This document shows positions 1 to 8,300 of a stretch of DNA of 9,073 nucleotides, piece by piece (the first letter of the stretch is position 1; the number at the start of each line of letters is the position of its first letter). Source of the stretch: JBKHBT01 sp046542255 (lineage in GTDB: Bacteria > UBP14 > UBA6098 > JBKHBT01). The notes under the pieces were generated by a model. The model was not told the DNA's origin and did no database searches. It saw nothing but the letters and a program-made list of their open reading frames with translations. A program made the translations under genes and the position numbers. The stretch covers positions 1 to 9,073 of the forward strand of contig JBKHBT010000117.1 of assembly GCA_046542255.1 (NCBI GenBank). The letters are read 5' to 3'.

Positions 1-703
1 ATTCCTTCTCATTTAATGTGTTTTGTCTCAATCGATACTTAAAGTCTGGAGATGGGAAGTATTTATTATTAAATACTTTTAGCCTGTCAAGTAATTCATT
101 CTCAAATTTCATAATATTTGATTTTAATACAAAATCTTCGAGAGAGTGTGTCATTGCCTTAGAATAGTGCTCAAGTTTTAAAAGGTCATGATCACTAACT
201 TTAACATTGGAAATCAAAGCATTAAACTCAGAAACATCAATTCCAACAGCATTTATACCTAGTTCATTAGCTTGCACCAATGTAGTTCCACTTCCACAAA
301 ATGGATCAAGGATTACATCACCTTTTTTAAAAAAAATTTCCTTTTTAAATTGATCTGTGTGGTTATCCAAAAAATACTCAACTAATTGCGGTATGAATTT
401 TCCTTTATAAGGATGTAATCGATGTACATGTTTTGTACGTTCTTTTTCTTTTACATTATCAAATGATAGAGACCAATTAAGGTCATCTCCAAGTTTTTTT
501 TTCCAATTTAATTCTTTTTTGCCATAATATGAATTATAATAACTTTTTAGGTCATTCAATTCAACAACAGTTGTGCCATTCTTTTTAATTTTCTTTACTT
601 TTCCGTATTGTATCAAATATGAGATATTTGAAGGTTCAATATTTATTTTAAGATTTTCGCTTGCCCAGGTCGCAGCTTGTTCAATTGTCATATATTCATG
701 CAT
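1..703 (-). CDS. DNA methyltransferase with N-terminal HTH-like segment, partial (3' end outside window)
   Basis: This is the first 234 codons of a gene that leaves the window at position 1, so the C-terminus is missing. The start is the ATG at 703-701, preceded by GGAGGT at 714-709; the nearby ATG at 699-697 is out of frame and stops at once. Residues about 5-56 read as a MerR/excisionase-like winged helix-turn-helix (TIEQAATWA, SNISYLIQYGKVKKI, VVELNDLKSYY). Residues 92-112 carry HVHRLHPYKGKFIPQLVEYFL, a block I associate with amino-methyltransferases. Residues 133-141 are DPFCGSGTT, the AdoMet-binding motif I, followed by GIDVSEFN at 154-161. The catalytic (D/N/S)PP(Y/F) motif must lie beyond the edge, so N6-adenine versus N4-cytosine specificity cannot be decided. 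In the family such enzymes transfer methyl groups from AdoMet to DNA bases, often in restriction-modification systems. Hand-counted GC of bases 1-240 is about 29%, lower than the neighbouring genes, which suggests acquisition by transfer (inference). Confidence 0.88.
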   Translation of the reverse strand, partial: MHEYMTIEQAATWASENLKINIEPSNISYLIQYGKVKKIKKNGTTVVELNDLKSYYNSYYGKKELNWKKKLGDDLNWSLSFDNVKEKERTKHVHRLHPYKGKFIPQLVEYFLDNHTDQFKKEIFFKKGDVILDPFCGSGTTLVQANELGINAVGIDVSEFNALISNVKVSDHDLLKLEHYSKAMTHSLEDFVLKSNIMKFENELLDRLKVFNNKYFPSPDFKYRLRQNTLNEKE

Positions 704-715
704 CTTTTACCTCCT

Positions 716-737
716 AATTTAATAAATTAAAATTTAT
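716..737. repeat. Overlapping AT-rich inverted repeats upstream of the methyltransferase
   Basis: AATTTA (716-721) and TAAATT (723-728) form a perfect 6-bp inverted repeat with a 1-nt centre. ATAAATT (722-728) and AATTTAT (731-737) form a perfect 7-bp inverted repeat with a 2-nt centre. The three half-sites lie between the candidate -35 and the Shine-Dalgarno of the methyltransferase gene, a good place for an operator. The encoded protein carries an HTH-like segment, so autoregulation is conceivable. Such palindromes arise easily by chance in AT-rich DNA, so the functional reading is weak. Confidence 0.3.
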
Positions 738-748
738 ACTTATGTCAA
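719..748 (-). promoter_or_regulatory. Possible promoter of the methyltransferase gene
   Basis: On the minus strand a perfect TTGACA (748-743) is followed by TTTATT at 726-721 (16-nt spacer) or TATTAA at 724-719 (18-nt spacer). Both match the -10 consensus only 4 of 6, and either would start the transcript almost at the Shine-Dalgarno. An alternative -10, TATAAA at 738-733, would give a more usual leader of about 23 nt but lacks a good -35. The assignment is tentative. Confidence 0.3.
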
Positions 749-786
749 TGAATAAAAAAGGATAAGAGAGAGCGATCAAAAAAACC

Positions 787-815
787 TTGCTATCCAAAAA
801 GAAACATGCTATATT
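787..815 (+). promoter_or_regulatory. Sigma70-like promoter of the OmpA-family gene
   Basis: TTGCTA at 787-792 (4 of 6 to the -35 consensus) and TATATT at 810-815 (5 of 6 to the -10 consensus) are separated by 17 nt. Transcription would start near 822, leaving a leader of roughly 78 nt before the chosen ATG at 900. It is the best promoter match in this intergenic region. If the organism uses a divergent housekeeping sigma, the elements would need re-evaluation. Confidence 0.45.
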
Positions 816-844
816 ATACATAAATACAAAAATACATAAATACA
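816..844 (+). repeat. 13-bp direct repeat at the predicted transcription start
   Basis: ATACATAAATACA occurs twice without mismatch, at 816-828 and 832-844, a repeat period of 16 bp. The copies begin just after the predicted -10 and span the presumed start site, where bound protein would block initiation; alternatively they are part of the 5' leader. The sequence is low in complexity (A, T and C only), so chance or slippage duplication is possible. Confidence 0.6.
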
Positions 845-899
845 TTTTGTAATGTGTATGAAAACTTGGGAATTATTAATTCAAACGGAAGGAAAGGCG

Positions 900-3143
900 A
901 TGAAGAAAGTCTTCATTACAACATTGATTTTGGCAATCACTGGTTTGCTTTTTGCAAATCCAAGTTATTGGGGAACCACAGGGCTTCTGCACACTATAGC
1001 TGCGGAGAATAATGGAGCTGGATACCTCTCGGTTTCATTTTATGGCAATTATTTCCAAGAAGACCTAAAAAGGCAGATTTCTGATGCCGACCTTATGCAT
1101 TATACAGAACGCCATGCAAATGGCTGGATTGCAGCATCTTATACGCTATGGGATTTCATGGAAGTCTCCGGTGGTGTGCGAGCTCTTGCTGTTACAGATG
1201 ATTTAGTTTTCGGAAGCGAGAGGCCAACAGAATTCGATCTCGATGATTCATTCGTGGGACTGAAACTTAGCCATTTTCCTGCTGATTGGCTTGGAATAAG
1301 CGGTTATGGCCGCTTTACTTTCCCGACTGGAAGCCAGACATTTCGCAATGAAAGATTCGCTAATCAAGATAATACTTATACAGGTGTCGGTGCAGTAACT
1401 ATTGCTATGGATGAAGCTATTCCCAATATTCCTGTGCATCTTCATCTTAATGGTGGATATATTGCAAACAGGACAACAGCAGAACCAGATGCCGAAGAGG
1501 AAACCGATAATATAATTACATACGGCGCAGCAGCAGAATTCCACACATCCAAAATGCTAAATGTCTTCGTTGACTATTATGGCGAGATTTCCGATCGTGA
1601 AGACTATGCCAATCCTATGAAAATTACACCGGGAATTAGATTTAGTTCAGGACAATTTGCATTCGATTTTGGTGTCGATATTGGTATCGGCGACAGAGGC
1701 GTACAACCGGTAAGAAATCTTCAGAATATGTCGTGGAAGATAGTCAGCGGAATTTCTTTTATGGTTGAGGCTGACGTAGAACCTCCTAAGCTCGTATTTG
1801 CCGATGTCTCTGGAAGAGTAATCGATGAGGATACAGGCGATCCCATAGAAGGTGCGAGAATCACTACCGATGATACAACCTGGAATCAACCTGTTACAAC
1901 TGACCAAAACGGAAGCTATAAAATCACACTTAGCCAGGGAGTACATAATGTTCTATTTTCAGCGCCTGAATACAAAGAATTCTCCAAATCAGTAGCTGTA
2001 CGAGATTCTTACGGCATAGCTCTCGATGCTCAACTCAAGCCATCGACAAGATACGGAACTATTGCTGGAAAGATCTCCAATGCTAAAACAGAAGCTGGAC
2101 TATCCGCACAGATTTCATTCCCGGAAGAAAACATCGATGAAATAGTGGCTGGGAATAATGGAGTCTATAAAAAGAAATTGCCAGTCGGTGCTTATGCAAT
2201 GAAAATTATTGTTCCTGAATTTCGTACAAGGACCGAAGTTGTAGTTATAGAGGCTAATAAGACGATTCAAAAAGATGTAGCCATGCAGCCAATAAAAACC
2301 GAGACTGATGGGAAACTAAAAGGCAATATTGTCGATGAAAGAGCAGGGAAAGGCCTTGTTGGATTTGTCAAAGTTATGGAACCGGGTTTCGAGGAAGTGC
2401 AAAGTGATCCTGAAACTGGCGCGTATTCAATGAATTTGCCCGAAGGCACATATAATCTTCAGATAGTAGCCCCTGGTTACCAGATCAAGAATTTCACTGC
2501 CGAAATCAAAGCAGGTGAAACCACGATTATGGAAAATGAACTGAAGCCGATTCCGCATGGTACAGTAACCGGCAAAGTTACAGTAACAAAGACCGGGGAA
2601 CCACTGCGTGCAACAATCGTTTTCCCCGATACAGATATCGAACCGATTGTCGCTAATGCAAATGGCATTTACAAGGTTACTCTTACACCAGGTACATATT
2701 CTATATCAGCGGAATACCCCGGACATATTACGCAGGTTTTCCCGATAGTTGTCAAAGAAGATGAGACAACTGTCCGCGACTTTGAGCTTGTTAAACCAGG
2801 CGAAAAGATTACTCTCGAAGGGATCTATTTCGAATTCGATAAGGCACAAATCAAACCGGAATCGAAGCCGACACTCGATAGAGCGATTAAGATTTTGAAG
2901 GATAATCCCGATATCGATGTTACAATAGAAGGCCATACCGATGATGTTGGTACACATTCTTACAATCTAGACCTATCTCATCGTCGAGCCGATGCTGTCA
3001 AGGCTTATCTTGTCCGCGAAGGCGGTATCGATGCTGACAGGTTAGAAACCACTGGCAAAGGCGAAACAGAACCGATTGCCTCGAATGAAACCCCACAGGG
3101 CAGAAGCCTAAACAGAAGGATTGAATTTATTGTAGAAGAATAA
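900..3143 (+). CDS. Secreted outer-membrane beta-barrel protein with four carboxypeptidase-regulatory-like domains and a C-terminal OmpA domain
   Basis: 747 residues. An in-frame ATG at 852 exists but has no ribosome binding site and would bury the signal peptide. The ATG at 900 follows GGAAGGAAAGG and starts MKKVFITT, a standard signal peptide with likely cleavage after LLFA (residue 19). Residues about 20-289 are rich in alternating aromatic/glycine strands and look like an outer-membrane beta-barrel. Residues about 300-633 hold four tandem 80-85-residue beta-sandwich repeats of the carboxypeptidase-regulatory-like type (G-K-[IV] ... NG-x-YK-x-x-L-x-x-G-x-Y patterns). Residues 635-747 are an OmpA-like peptidoglycan-binding domain (YFEFDKAQIKP, GHTDDVG, LSHRRADAVKAYL, NRRIEF). 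D681 and R696 align with the diaminopimelate-binding Asp and Arg of OmpA. The expected role is anchoring the outer membrane to the cell wall, with the Ig-like repeats as periplasmic spacer. The protein from the chosen start contains no cysteine. Whether the barrel forms a pore is unknown. Confidence 0.88.
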   Translation: MKKVFITTLILAITGLLFANPSYWGTTGLLHTIAAENNGAGYLSVSFYGNYFQEDLKRQISDADLMHYTERHANGWIAASYTLWDFMEVSGGVRALAVTDDLVFGSERPTEFDLDDSFVGLKLSHFPADWLGISGYGRFTFPTGSQTFRNERFANQDNTYTGVGAVTIAMDEAIPNIPVHLHLNGGYIANRTTAEPDAEEETDNIITYGAAAEFHTSKMLNVFVDYYGEISDREDYANPMKITPGIRFSSGQFAFDFGVDIGIGDRGVQPVRNLQNMSWKIVSGISFMVEADVEPPKLVFADVSGRVIDEDTGDPIEGARITTDDTTWNQPVTTDQNGSYKITLSQGVHNVLFSAPEYKEFSKSVAVRDSYGIALDAQLKPSTRYGTIAGKISNAKTEAGLSAQISFPEENIDEIVAGNNGVYKKKLPVGAYAMKIIVPEFRTRTEVVVIEANKTIQKDVAMQPIKTETDGKLKGNIVDERAGKGLVGFVKVMEPGFEEVQSDPETGAYSMNLPEGTYNLQIVAPGYQIKNFTAEIKAGETTIMENELKPIPHGTVTGKVTVTKTGEPLRATIVFPDTDIEPIVANANGIYKVTLTPGTYSISAEYPGHITQVFPIVVKEDETTVRDFELVKPGEKITLEGIYFEFDKAQIKPESKPTLDRAIKILKDNPDIDVTIEGHTDDVGTHSYNLDLSHRRADAVKAYLVREGGIDADRLETTGKGETEPIASNETPQGRSLNRRIEFIVEE
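1797..2798 (+). repeat. Four tandem carboxypeptidase-regulatory-like domain repeats (protein level)
   Basis: Within the OmpA-family protein the aligned glycines G305, G390, G475 and G558 mark repeat starts 85, 85 and 83 residues apart. Repeats 2 and 4 are most alike: the 20-residue blocks beginning ISFPEENIDE and IVFPDTDIEP are identical at 11 of 20 positions. Repeats 1 and 3 are more diverged. This pattern suggests duplication of a pair of domains rather than of single domains. The repeats separate the barrel from the peptidoglycan-binding domain. Confidence 0.75.
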
Positions 3144-3167
3144 ATTCGCCTTATCAACCCACATTAG

Positions 3168-3200
3168 AAAAGGAGAGTTTCTCGGAGGCTCTCCTTTTTT
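3168..3200 (+). terminator. Intrinsic terminator after the OmpA-family gene, possibly bidirectional
   Basis: AAAAGGAGAG (3168-3177) pairs perfectly with CTCTCCTTTT (3189-3198) around an 11-nt loop, and T-rich sequence runs through 3200. It lies 25 nt after the stop codon of the plus-strand gene. The opposite strand reads the same stem followed by TTTTCT, so it may also end the converging kinase operon, whose last stop codon is at 3310. The rest of 3201-3309 holds no recognisable gene or signal. Confidence 0.85.
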
Positions 3201-3309
3201 ATTGCTAAATTTACATTAGACGTTATATCAAGTCATTGAAACTATAATAATTTTATAGATATAGCGATAGACATTAAGAGCAAAATACCTGTGAGACTTC
3301 GGCTTAATA

Positions 3310-3705
3310 TCAAGCAGCCATTCGCCTATTGAATTTCTTTCTAATGATTTCACCCAAAGTGAATGGATCGAATGGTTTTGTAATATAATCGGCTGCGCCG
3401 AGTTTGAATGCTCTTTCTACATCTCCGAGCATCCCTTTGGCAGTCAACATGAAAACCGGTATATGAGACATCCAGTCATCCCGTGAAATAATTTCGAGAA
3501 CCTCATAGCCATCCATCTCAGGCATCATAATGTCAAGCAAAATAAGCTGAGGCTTGAACCGGCGTATCATTTTCAGGCCTTCTACCCCATTTTTCGCCAA
3601 TTCAACATCGAAGCCATCAAATGTCAAATTATATTCTAATAGCTCACGTATTTTCTTATCATCATCGATAACCAGTACTTTTATTATATCTCGCACTTTG
3701 AACAT
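3310..3705 (-). CDS. Single-domain (CheY-like) response regulator
   Basis: 131 residues, a receiver domain with no output domain. The acidic pocket is D14/D15 in LVIDDD, the phospho-acceptor is D58 in LILLDIMMPEMDG, the switch residue is T88 in FMLTAKG, and K110 lies in ITKPFDP; all conserved residues are present, so it should be phosphorylatable. It starts 6 nt after the stop codon of the upstream kinase gene, so the two are almost certainly co-transcribed and possibly translationally coupled. No strong Shine-Dalgarno precedes the ATG (AGCATTGG only). A GTG three codons downstream is an alternative start and would remove only MFK. It could act as phosphate shuttle or sink between the two kinases, or signal by protein-protein contact as CheY does. 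Which kinase phosphorylates it is inferred from position only. It is the last gene before the shared terminator. Confidence 0.92.
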   Translation of the reverse strand: MFKVRDIIKVLVIDDDKKIRELLEYNLTFDGFDVELAKNGVEGLKMIRRFKPQLILLDIMMPEMDGYEVLEIISRDDWMSHIPVFMLTAKGMLGDVERAFKLGAADYITKPFDPFTLGEIIRKKFNRRMAA

Positions 3706-3711
3706 CCAATG

Positions 3712-5271
3712 CTATTTATTAATCATTATCAATTGCGAATCACTTAAAGTATCACTCTTTGCGAATTTGGTACTTCGCGGTAGAATGACAGTAAAAATAG
3801 AGCCTTTTTGCGGTACACTTTCTACTTCTATGCTTCCACCATGCAAATCGACAATTCGCTTGGTAATAGCAAGCCCCAGTCCAGTTCCCGGAATTTCCAT
3901 TCCCGGCCGCTCTATTCTATAAAATCGGTCAAAAATAGCTTCAAGTTTAGCTTTGGGTATGCCAATTCCGCTATCTTTTACAAAAATTTTAATATTTTCA
4001 TTATCGTAAACAGAATCCACATTCACTTTACCATCAGATAATGTGAATTTCACTGCATTGGATACCAAATTCATAATAACCGAATAGATTCTACGGTTAT
4101 CGCCAATATAGAGAGGGAAGTTAGGCTCAAAATTCTCTTCTAACTGGATATCTTTTTTTTGGGCATTGGGCATTATAGCTTCAATTACTTCATGAACAAT
4201 CGCCGGAATATCGATTTGATCGAGAACCAATCTCATTCTTCCCGATTCCATTCTGGAAAATTCCAAAAGATCATCTACAAGGGCTTTCAACCGATCGGCT
4301 TCATCGTTGACAATGTTTAGAAACTTTGCCTGGATTTTCTTTGGCATTTTAGGATCCCGAAGAATAGTTGCTGCATAGCCCTTTATTGATGTGAGCGGCG
4401 TTCTAAGCTCATGAGATATAGATGATATAAAATCATCCTTCATTCTTTCTATTTCGCGTTTTTCAGATACATCGCGAATAATAAGTACAACACCGATAAT
4501 ATTTTCATCAACGTCCAAAATGGGCGCCGCTGAGCCTTCTACGAAGATATCGTTATCCTCCTTTGATTGAATCATAGTGTCTTCTGGAAGATAATATATT
4601 TCTCCGGTACCGAGAACTTTATCGACAGGATTTTCCAGCCAGAATCCCTCATGTTCATTGTAGAATTTTATTATTTCACTCATCTTTCTGCCAACAACCT
4701 CTTCACTATTAAAACCTGTTAAAACCGATGCCATAGCATTAAATAGGATAATATTGCCATCGTTGTCAAAAGATATAAGCCCCTCACTCATACTCGAGAG
4801 GGTAATTCTAAGTCGTCTATTGGATGCCTCGAGATCATTGGTTCTTCTTTGAATGAGAACCTCGAGGTTTTCATTATGCATTCGCAACTTTTTCTCGAGT
4901 TTGTGGCGATAAAGCCCCATTTCGATAGTTGTATGAAGCTCACGTTCATTGACAGGTTTTAAGATATAACCAAATGGAAATGAAGTTTTCGACCTTTCCA
5001 GGGTTTCGCTATCTGCAAAACCTGTGATATAGATTACGGGAATATCGAATTTACTTTTTATTATCTCTGCAGCTTCGATTCCATCCATTTTGCCTTTTAG
5101 GTGAATATCCATAAGTACAAGATCAACCGAGTCTTCTTTTGCCTTCTCGATAGCATCCTTACCGTTATCGACAATGTCCGAAATAGCATATTCCAGAACC
5201 TGAAGCATATATTCTATAACCAGGCCAATTTCTTTTTCATCTTCGACAATGAGTATTTTACTTTTTCCCAT
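3712..5271 (-). CDS. Sensor histidine kinase with N-terminal receiver domain (REC-PAS-HisKA-HATPase)
   Basis: 519 residues, no signal peptide or membrane segment, so probably cytoplasmic. Receiver domain at about 5-120 with E10/D11, phospho-acceptor D55 (LVLMDIHLKG), T83 and K105 (LKPVNE). A short helical, probably coiled-coil linker follows at about 121-155, then a PAS domain at about 155-270 (SMSEGLISFDNDGNI, VLIIRDVSE). HisKA has H287 in ISHELRTPLTS. The ATPase domain shows the N box (NLVSNAVKF, 401-409), G1 (DSGIGI, 433-438), FDRFYR (447-452) and G2 (GTGLGLA, 462-468), so all catalytic motifs are intact. The start ATG follows AAGGG. That site can fold into a small hairpin (AGCTC, 3-nt loop, GGGCT; plus-strand 5274-5286), which might dampen translation. 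The N-terminal receiver makes this a likely second step, a kinase tuned by phosphate from another kinase such as the membrane hybrid kinase upstream (inference from gene order). Confidence 0.94.
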   Translation of the reverse strand: MGKSKILIVEDEKEIGLVIEYMLQVLEYAISDIVDNGKDAIEKAKEDSVDLVLMDIHLKGKMDGIEAAEIIKSKFDIPVIYITGFADSETLERSKTSFPFGYILKPVNERELHTTIEMGLYRHKLEKKLRMHNENLEVLIQRRTNDLEASNRRLRITLSSMSEGLISFDNDGNIILFNAMASVLTGFNSEEVVGRKMSEIIKFYNEHEGFWLENPVDKVLGTGEIYYLPEDTMIQSKEDNDIFVEGSAAPILDVDENIIGVVLIIRDVSEKREIERMKDDFISSISHELRTPLTSIKGYAATILRDPKMPKKIQAKFLNIVNDEADRLKALVDDLLEFSRMESGRMRLVLDQIDIPAIVHEVIEAIMPNAQKKDIQLEENFEPNFPLYIGDNRRIYSVIMNLVSNAVKFTLSDGKVNVDSVYDNENIKIFVKDSGIGIPKAKLEAIFDRFYRIERPGMEIPGTGLGLAITKRIVDLHGGSIEVESVPQKGSIFTVILPRSTKFAKSDTLSDSQLIMINK

Positions 5272-5336
5272 ATAGCCCTTAGAGCTTAGTGTTTAGAATA
5301 AAATATTGTAACTAATGAAATTAGACAAATCTTTTC

Positions 5337-8300
5337 TCAGGCAGCAATATTTTCTTTCATAGAAAGGACTCGATAAAGAGTACTTAGCAATTTTTCTGCT
5401 TCATAGGGTTTAACTACAACATCTACGAAACCATATTCTTCATAATTCGACATAATCTGGTCATTCGAATAGCCACTGGAGACGATAGCGGTAATATTTT
5501 CATCGATTTGTTTCAATTTTTCGATTGCTTCTTTACCGCCCATCGCACCAGGAACAGTCAGATCGAAGATCACAGCATCAAATGGTTTGTTTTTTTTCAT
5601 AGCTTCTGTATATTTTTTTATTGCATTCTGTCCATTATTTGCCAATTCGACTTTATAACCGAAATGCTCTAACATGCCTTCTGCAATATCACGGATAATC
5701 TCCTCATCGTCCATGACAAGAATCTTTTTGCCCGCCACCACTTCTATTTCAGCTTCTGGTATATCGGTATTTGTCTCTTTCGGAAGGTTTTTAGTAGCGG
5801 GAATATATATAGTAAAACATGAACCTACGCTGAGTTTTGATTTTACTGTAATATGTCCTTCATGATTTTTAATAATCGAATATGAAGTCGCAAGGCCAAG
5901 GCCTGTGCCTTTATCACGTGTAGTAAAATATGGATCGAATATTTTATTTATATTTTCCTGGCTAATCCCTGTTCCATTATCGATGATATCGATTTTGATA
6001 TAGTCACCCGACTCTAGTGGTACTGTATTATTATCATTTAGATGATGATTTTGGGCATTTATTGTTATCTGGCCTCCATCAGGCATAGCATGAATAGCAT
6101 TTATCACAATATTATTTAGCACTTGAGAAAATTGCCCTCTATCGACATCGGCTGCAAGCAAATTGTCATCGATATCGAAAAAGGCTTTTATATTTTTTCC
6201 TCTTATGATAAATTCGACTGTATCGCGCAGAATATTTTCTATTGAGGAGGTTTCTCTGACAGGCATCCCCCCACGTGAGAAAGTCAGGAGTTGTTGCGTA
6301 AGATCTCTTGCCCTTACAGTTGCCAATTCGGATTCGATCAGTAACTTATATTCTTTGCTTCCCTTTTTAAGAGATAATCTTGCAAGCGAAATGTTACCCA
6401 GAATACCTGTTAGCACATTATTGAAGTCATGGGCAATGCCACCAGCAAGAAGGCCTAATGACTCCAGCTTCTGTACTCGAAGCAACTCTTTTTCCATCAT
6501 ATATTTTTCTGTCTCATCCCAAATATAATAGCGAATATTCTCATTATGCTCTTCTGTTGGAACAGCATCCACAACTATGTATATGGCCTTTTTGTCTTTG
6601 CGTTTTGCTTTTAGGTCTATTCGACTGGATTTCGAAGAATTCTCTAATTGCTTTTTGACATTTCTAAAGACAGTTTTGCTTTCTTCATCGATAACATCTT
6701 GAAGAGAAAGATTTTGAATATCATCGAAATCAAAACCAAAAATCTCAAGAAACATATCATTGTAATATATGATCTCATCGTTTTGATCTTCAATTATTAT
6801 ACCCATATTAGCTTTTTCGACCAGATTCATATAGCTTCTTCTCGACCGCTCGAGTTCTTTTTCGGTATCTACTCTATCGGTAATATCTATACAGCTACCC
6901 ATAATTCCAATTCTGCTTCCGCTCTGATGATGAAAAGAGCTGGCACCGAGATGCAAAACCAATTGATTGCCTTTCGAAGTTTCGGAATGCACCTCTCCAG
7001 AGAAGCGGCCGAATTTTTTGATTTCAACGAGCATCCTATTGCTCTCTTCGAAGAAAACAGACAGTGCGGTGGATTTCATTATTTCATCTGCTTCGAAACC
7101 GAACATTTCGAGAAAGGCATCATTAACCCAATTTACATTTCCATCAATATCTGTAAAGAAAATCGCATTTATAGATGTGTCGATTGCTGTTTCCATAACA
7201 GCTAGCATTTCCTGAGTCATATTTCTTTCTGTTAAATCGCGTGATATCATCATCACGATTTTCTCACCATCCATTTCGAAGAGCCTGCTATTGCTTTCAA
7301 ATGGTATCGATTGGCCTTTTCGTGTTATAAATTCTACTTCACAGATCATATTATGGACATTGCCAATTCTATTCAAATAGATTTCTTTTGTGATATCCAT
7401 TTGAGGATTAAAAAGCTCGAAGACACTCATCCTATAAAGTTCTTCTCGAGTATATCCCAGTTCTTCACATGCTCTGTCATTGACTTCAAGCAATCTTCCC
7501 GGGCGAAGGCCATCATAGGCAAATACCAGAACCATATCATTGCCGGAATTAAAAAGCATTCGATATCTATTTTCTCTTTCGCGAATTTTTCGGGCTGATT
7601 CACGCATATCTGTCATATTACGTCCGATAAAGACATAGCTTTTTACACCATTTCTTTGATTGGAAAATTTTGTAAGCGAACAGGAAATATAAAGCCTTTT
7701 TTGGCTTTTGGTAAGAAATTCCCATTGCATATATTCCTTTGAACGTGATAATTGACTGGTAATTTTTTCGAAATCCAGGCCATAAGGTACAAGTCTATCG
7801 GTTTTCATACCAATCAACTCGCTTTTGGAATATTCTAAGGCATGGCATGCTGCTGGATTGACATCTATAATCTCCCCATTCGAGTCTATGATAAACATCA
7901 AATCAGACATTGTCGTTACTATTTTATCAGCCGCTGATTTGACAGTTATTGAAAATAAATTGGGCCTTGAAATCGCAGGCAAGATTATAAATACTACAAA
8001 AGACAGGCTAAAACTTGAAATAATGGGCACAGAAATTCCGAGGTCGGGCAAAATATAGTCTGAAAATAGACTAAATAGAATCAAGAATCCAAAACCGGCT
8101 GTTAGTAATTTGGCTTGCGATTTTTTTGTATAGTTCATAGAAGATTTATAATATCGATAGCTAATATAGAGCATGAAAATACAAAGCCCGAGACTCCATA
8201 CACTGGATAATATACCCAAAAAATTTCCGTTAAAACCAAAAACAGCAGTTTTTGGCGTAGCCACAAATTCTTTTTGAGAATTAATAAGGTCAACTATCAT

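Noticed and set aside
852..899. In-frame upstream ATG giving a 16-residue extension of the OmpA-family protein
   Set aside because: No ribosome binding site precedes it, it would place the signal peptide internally, and the ATG at 900 has GGAAGGAAAGG in front and starts a standard signal peptide.
3201..3309. Possible gene or RNA in the convergent gap
   Set aside because: AT-rich sequence without an ORF, hairpin or promoter match beyond the shared terminator to its left.
3554..3922. 122-codon plus-strand open frame spanning the junction of the response regulator and kinase genes
   Set aside because: Both opposing genes have complete conserved domains there; the plus-strand translation shows no motif or ribosome binding site.
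6648..7205. 185-codon open frame on the plus strand
   Set aside because: It lies wholly antisense to the PAS region of the hybrid kinase, has no recognisable domain, and has a composition expected from a shadow frame.
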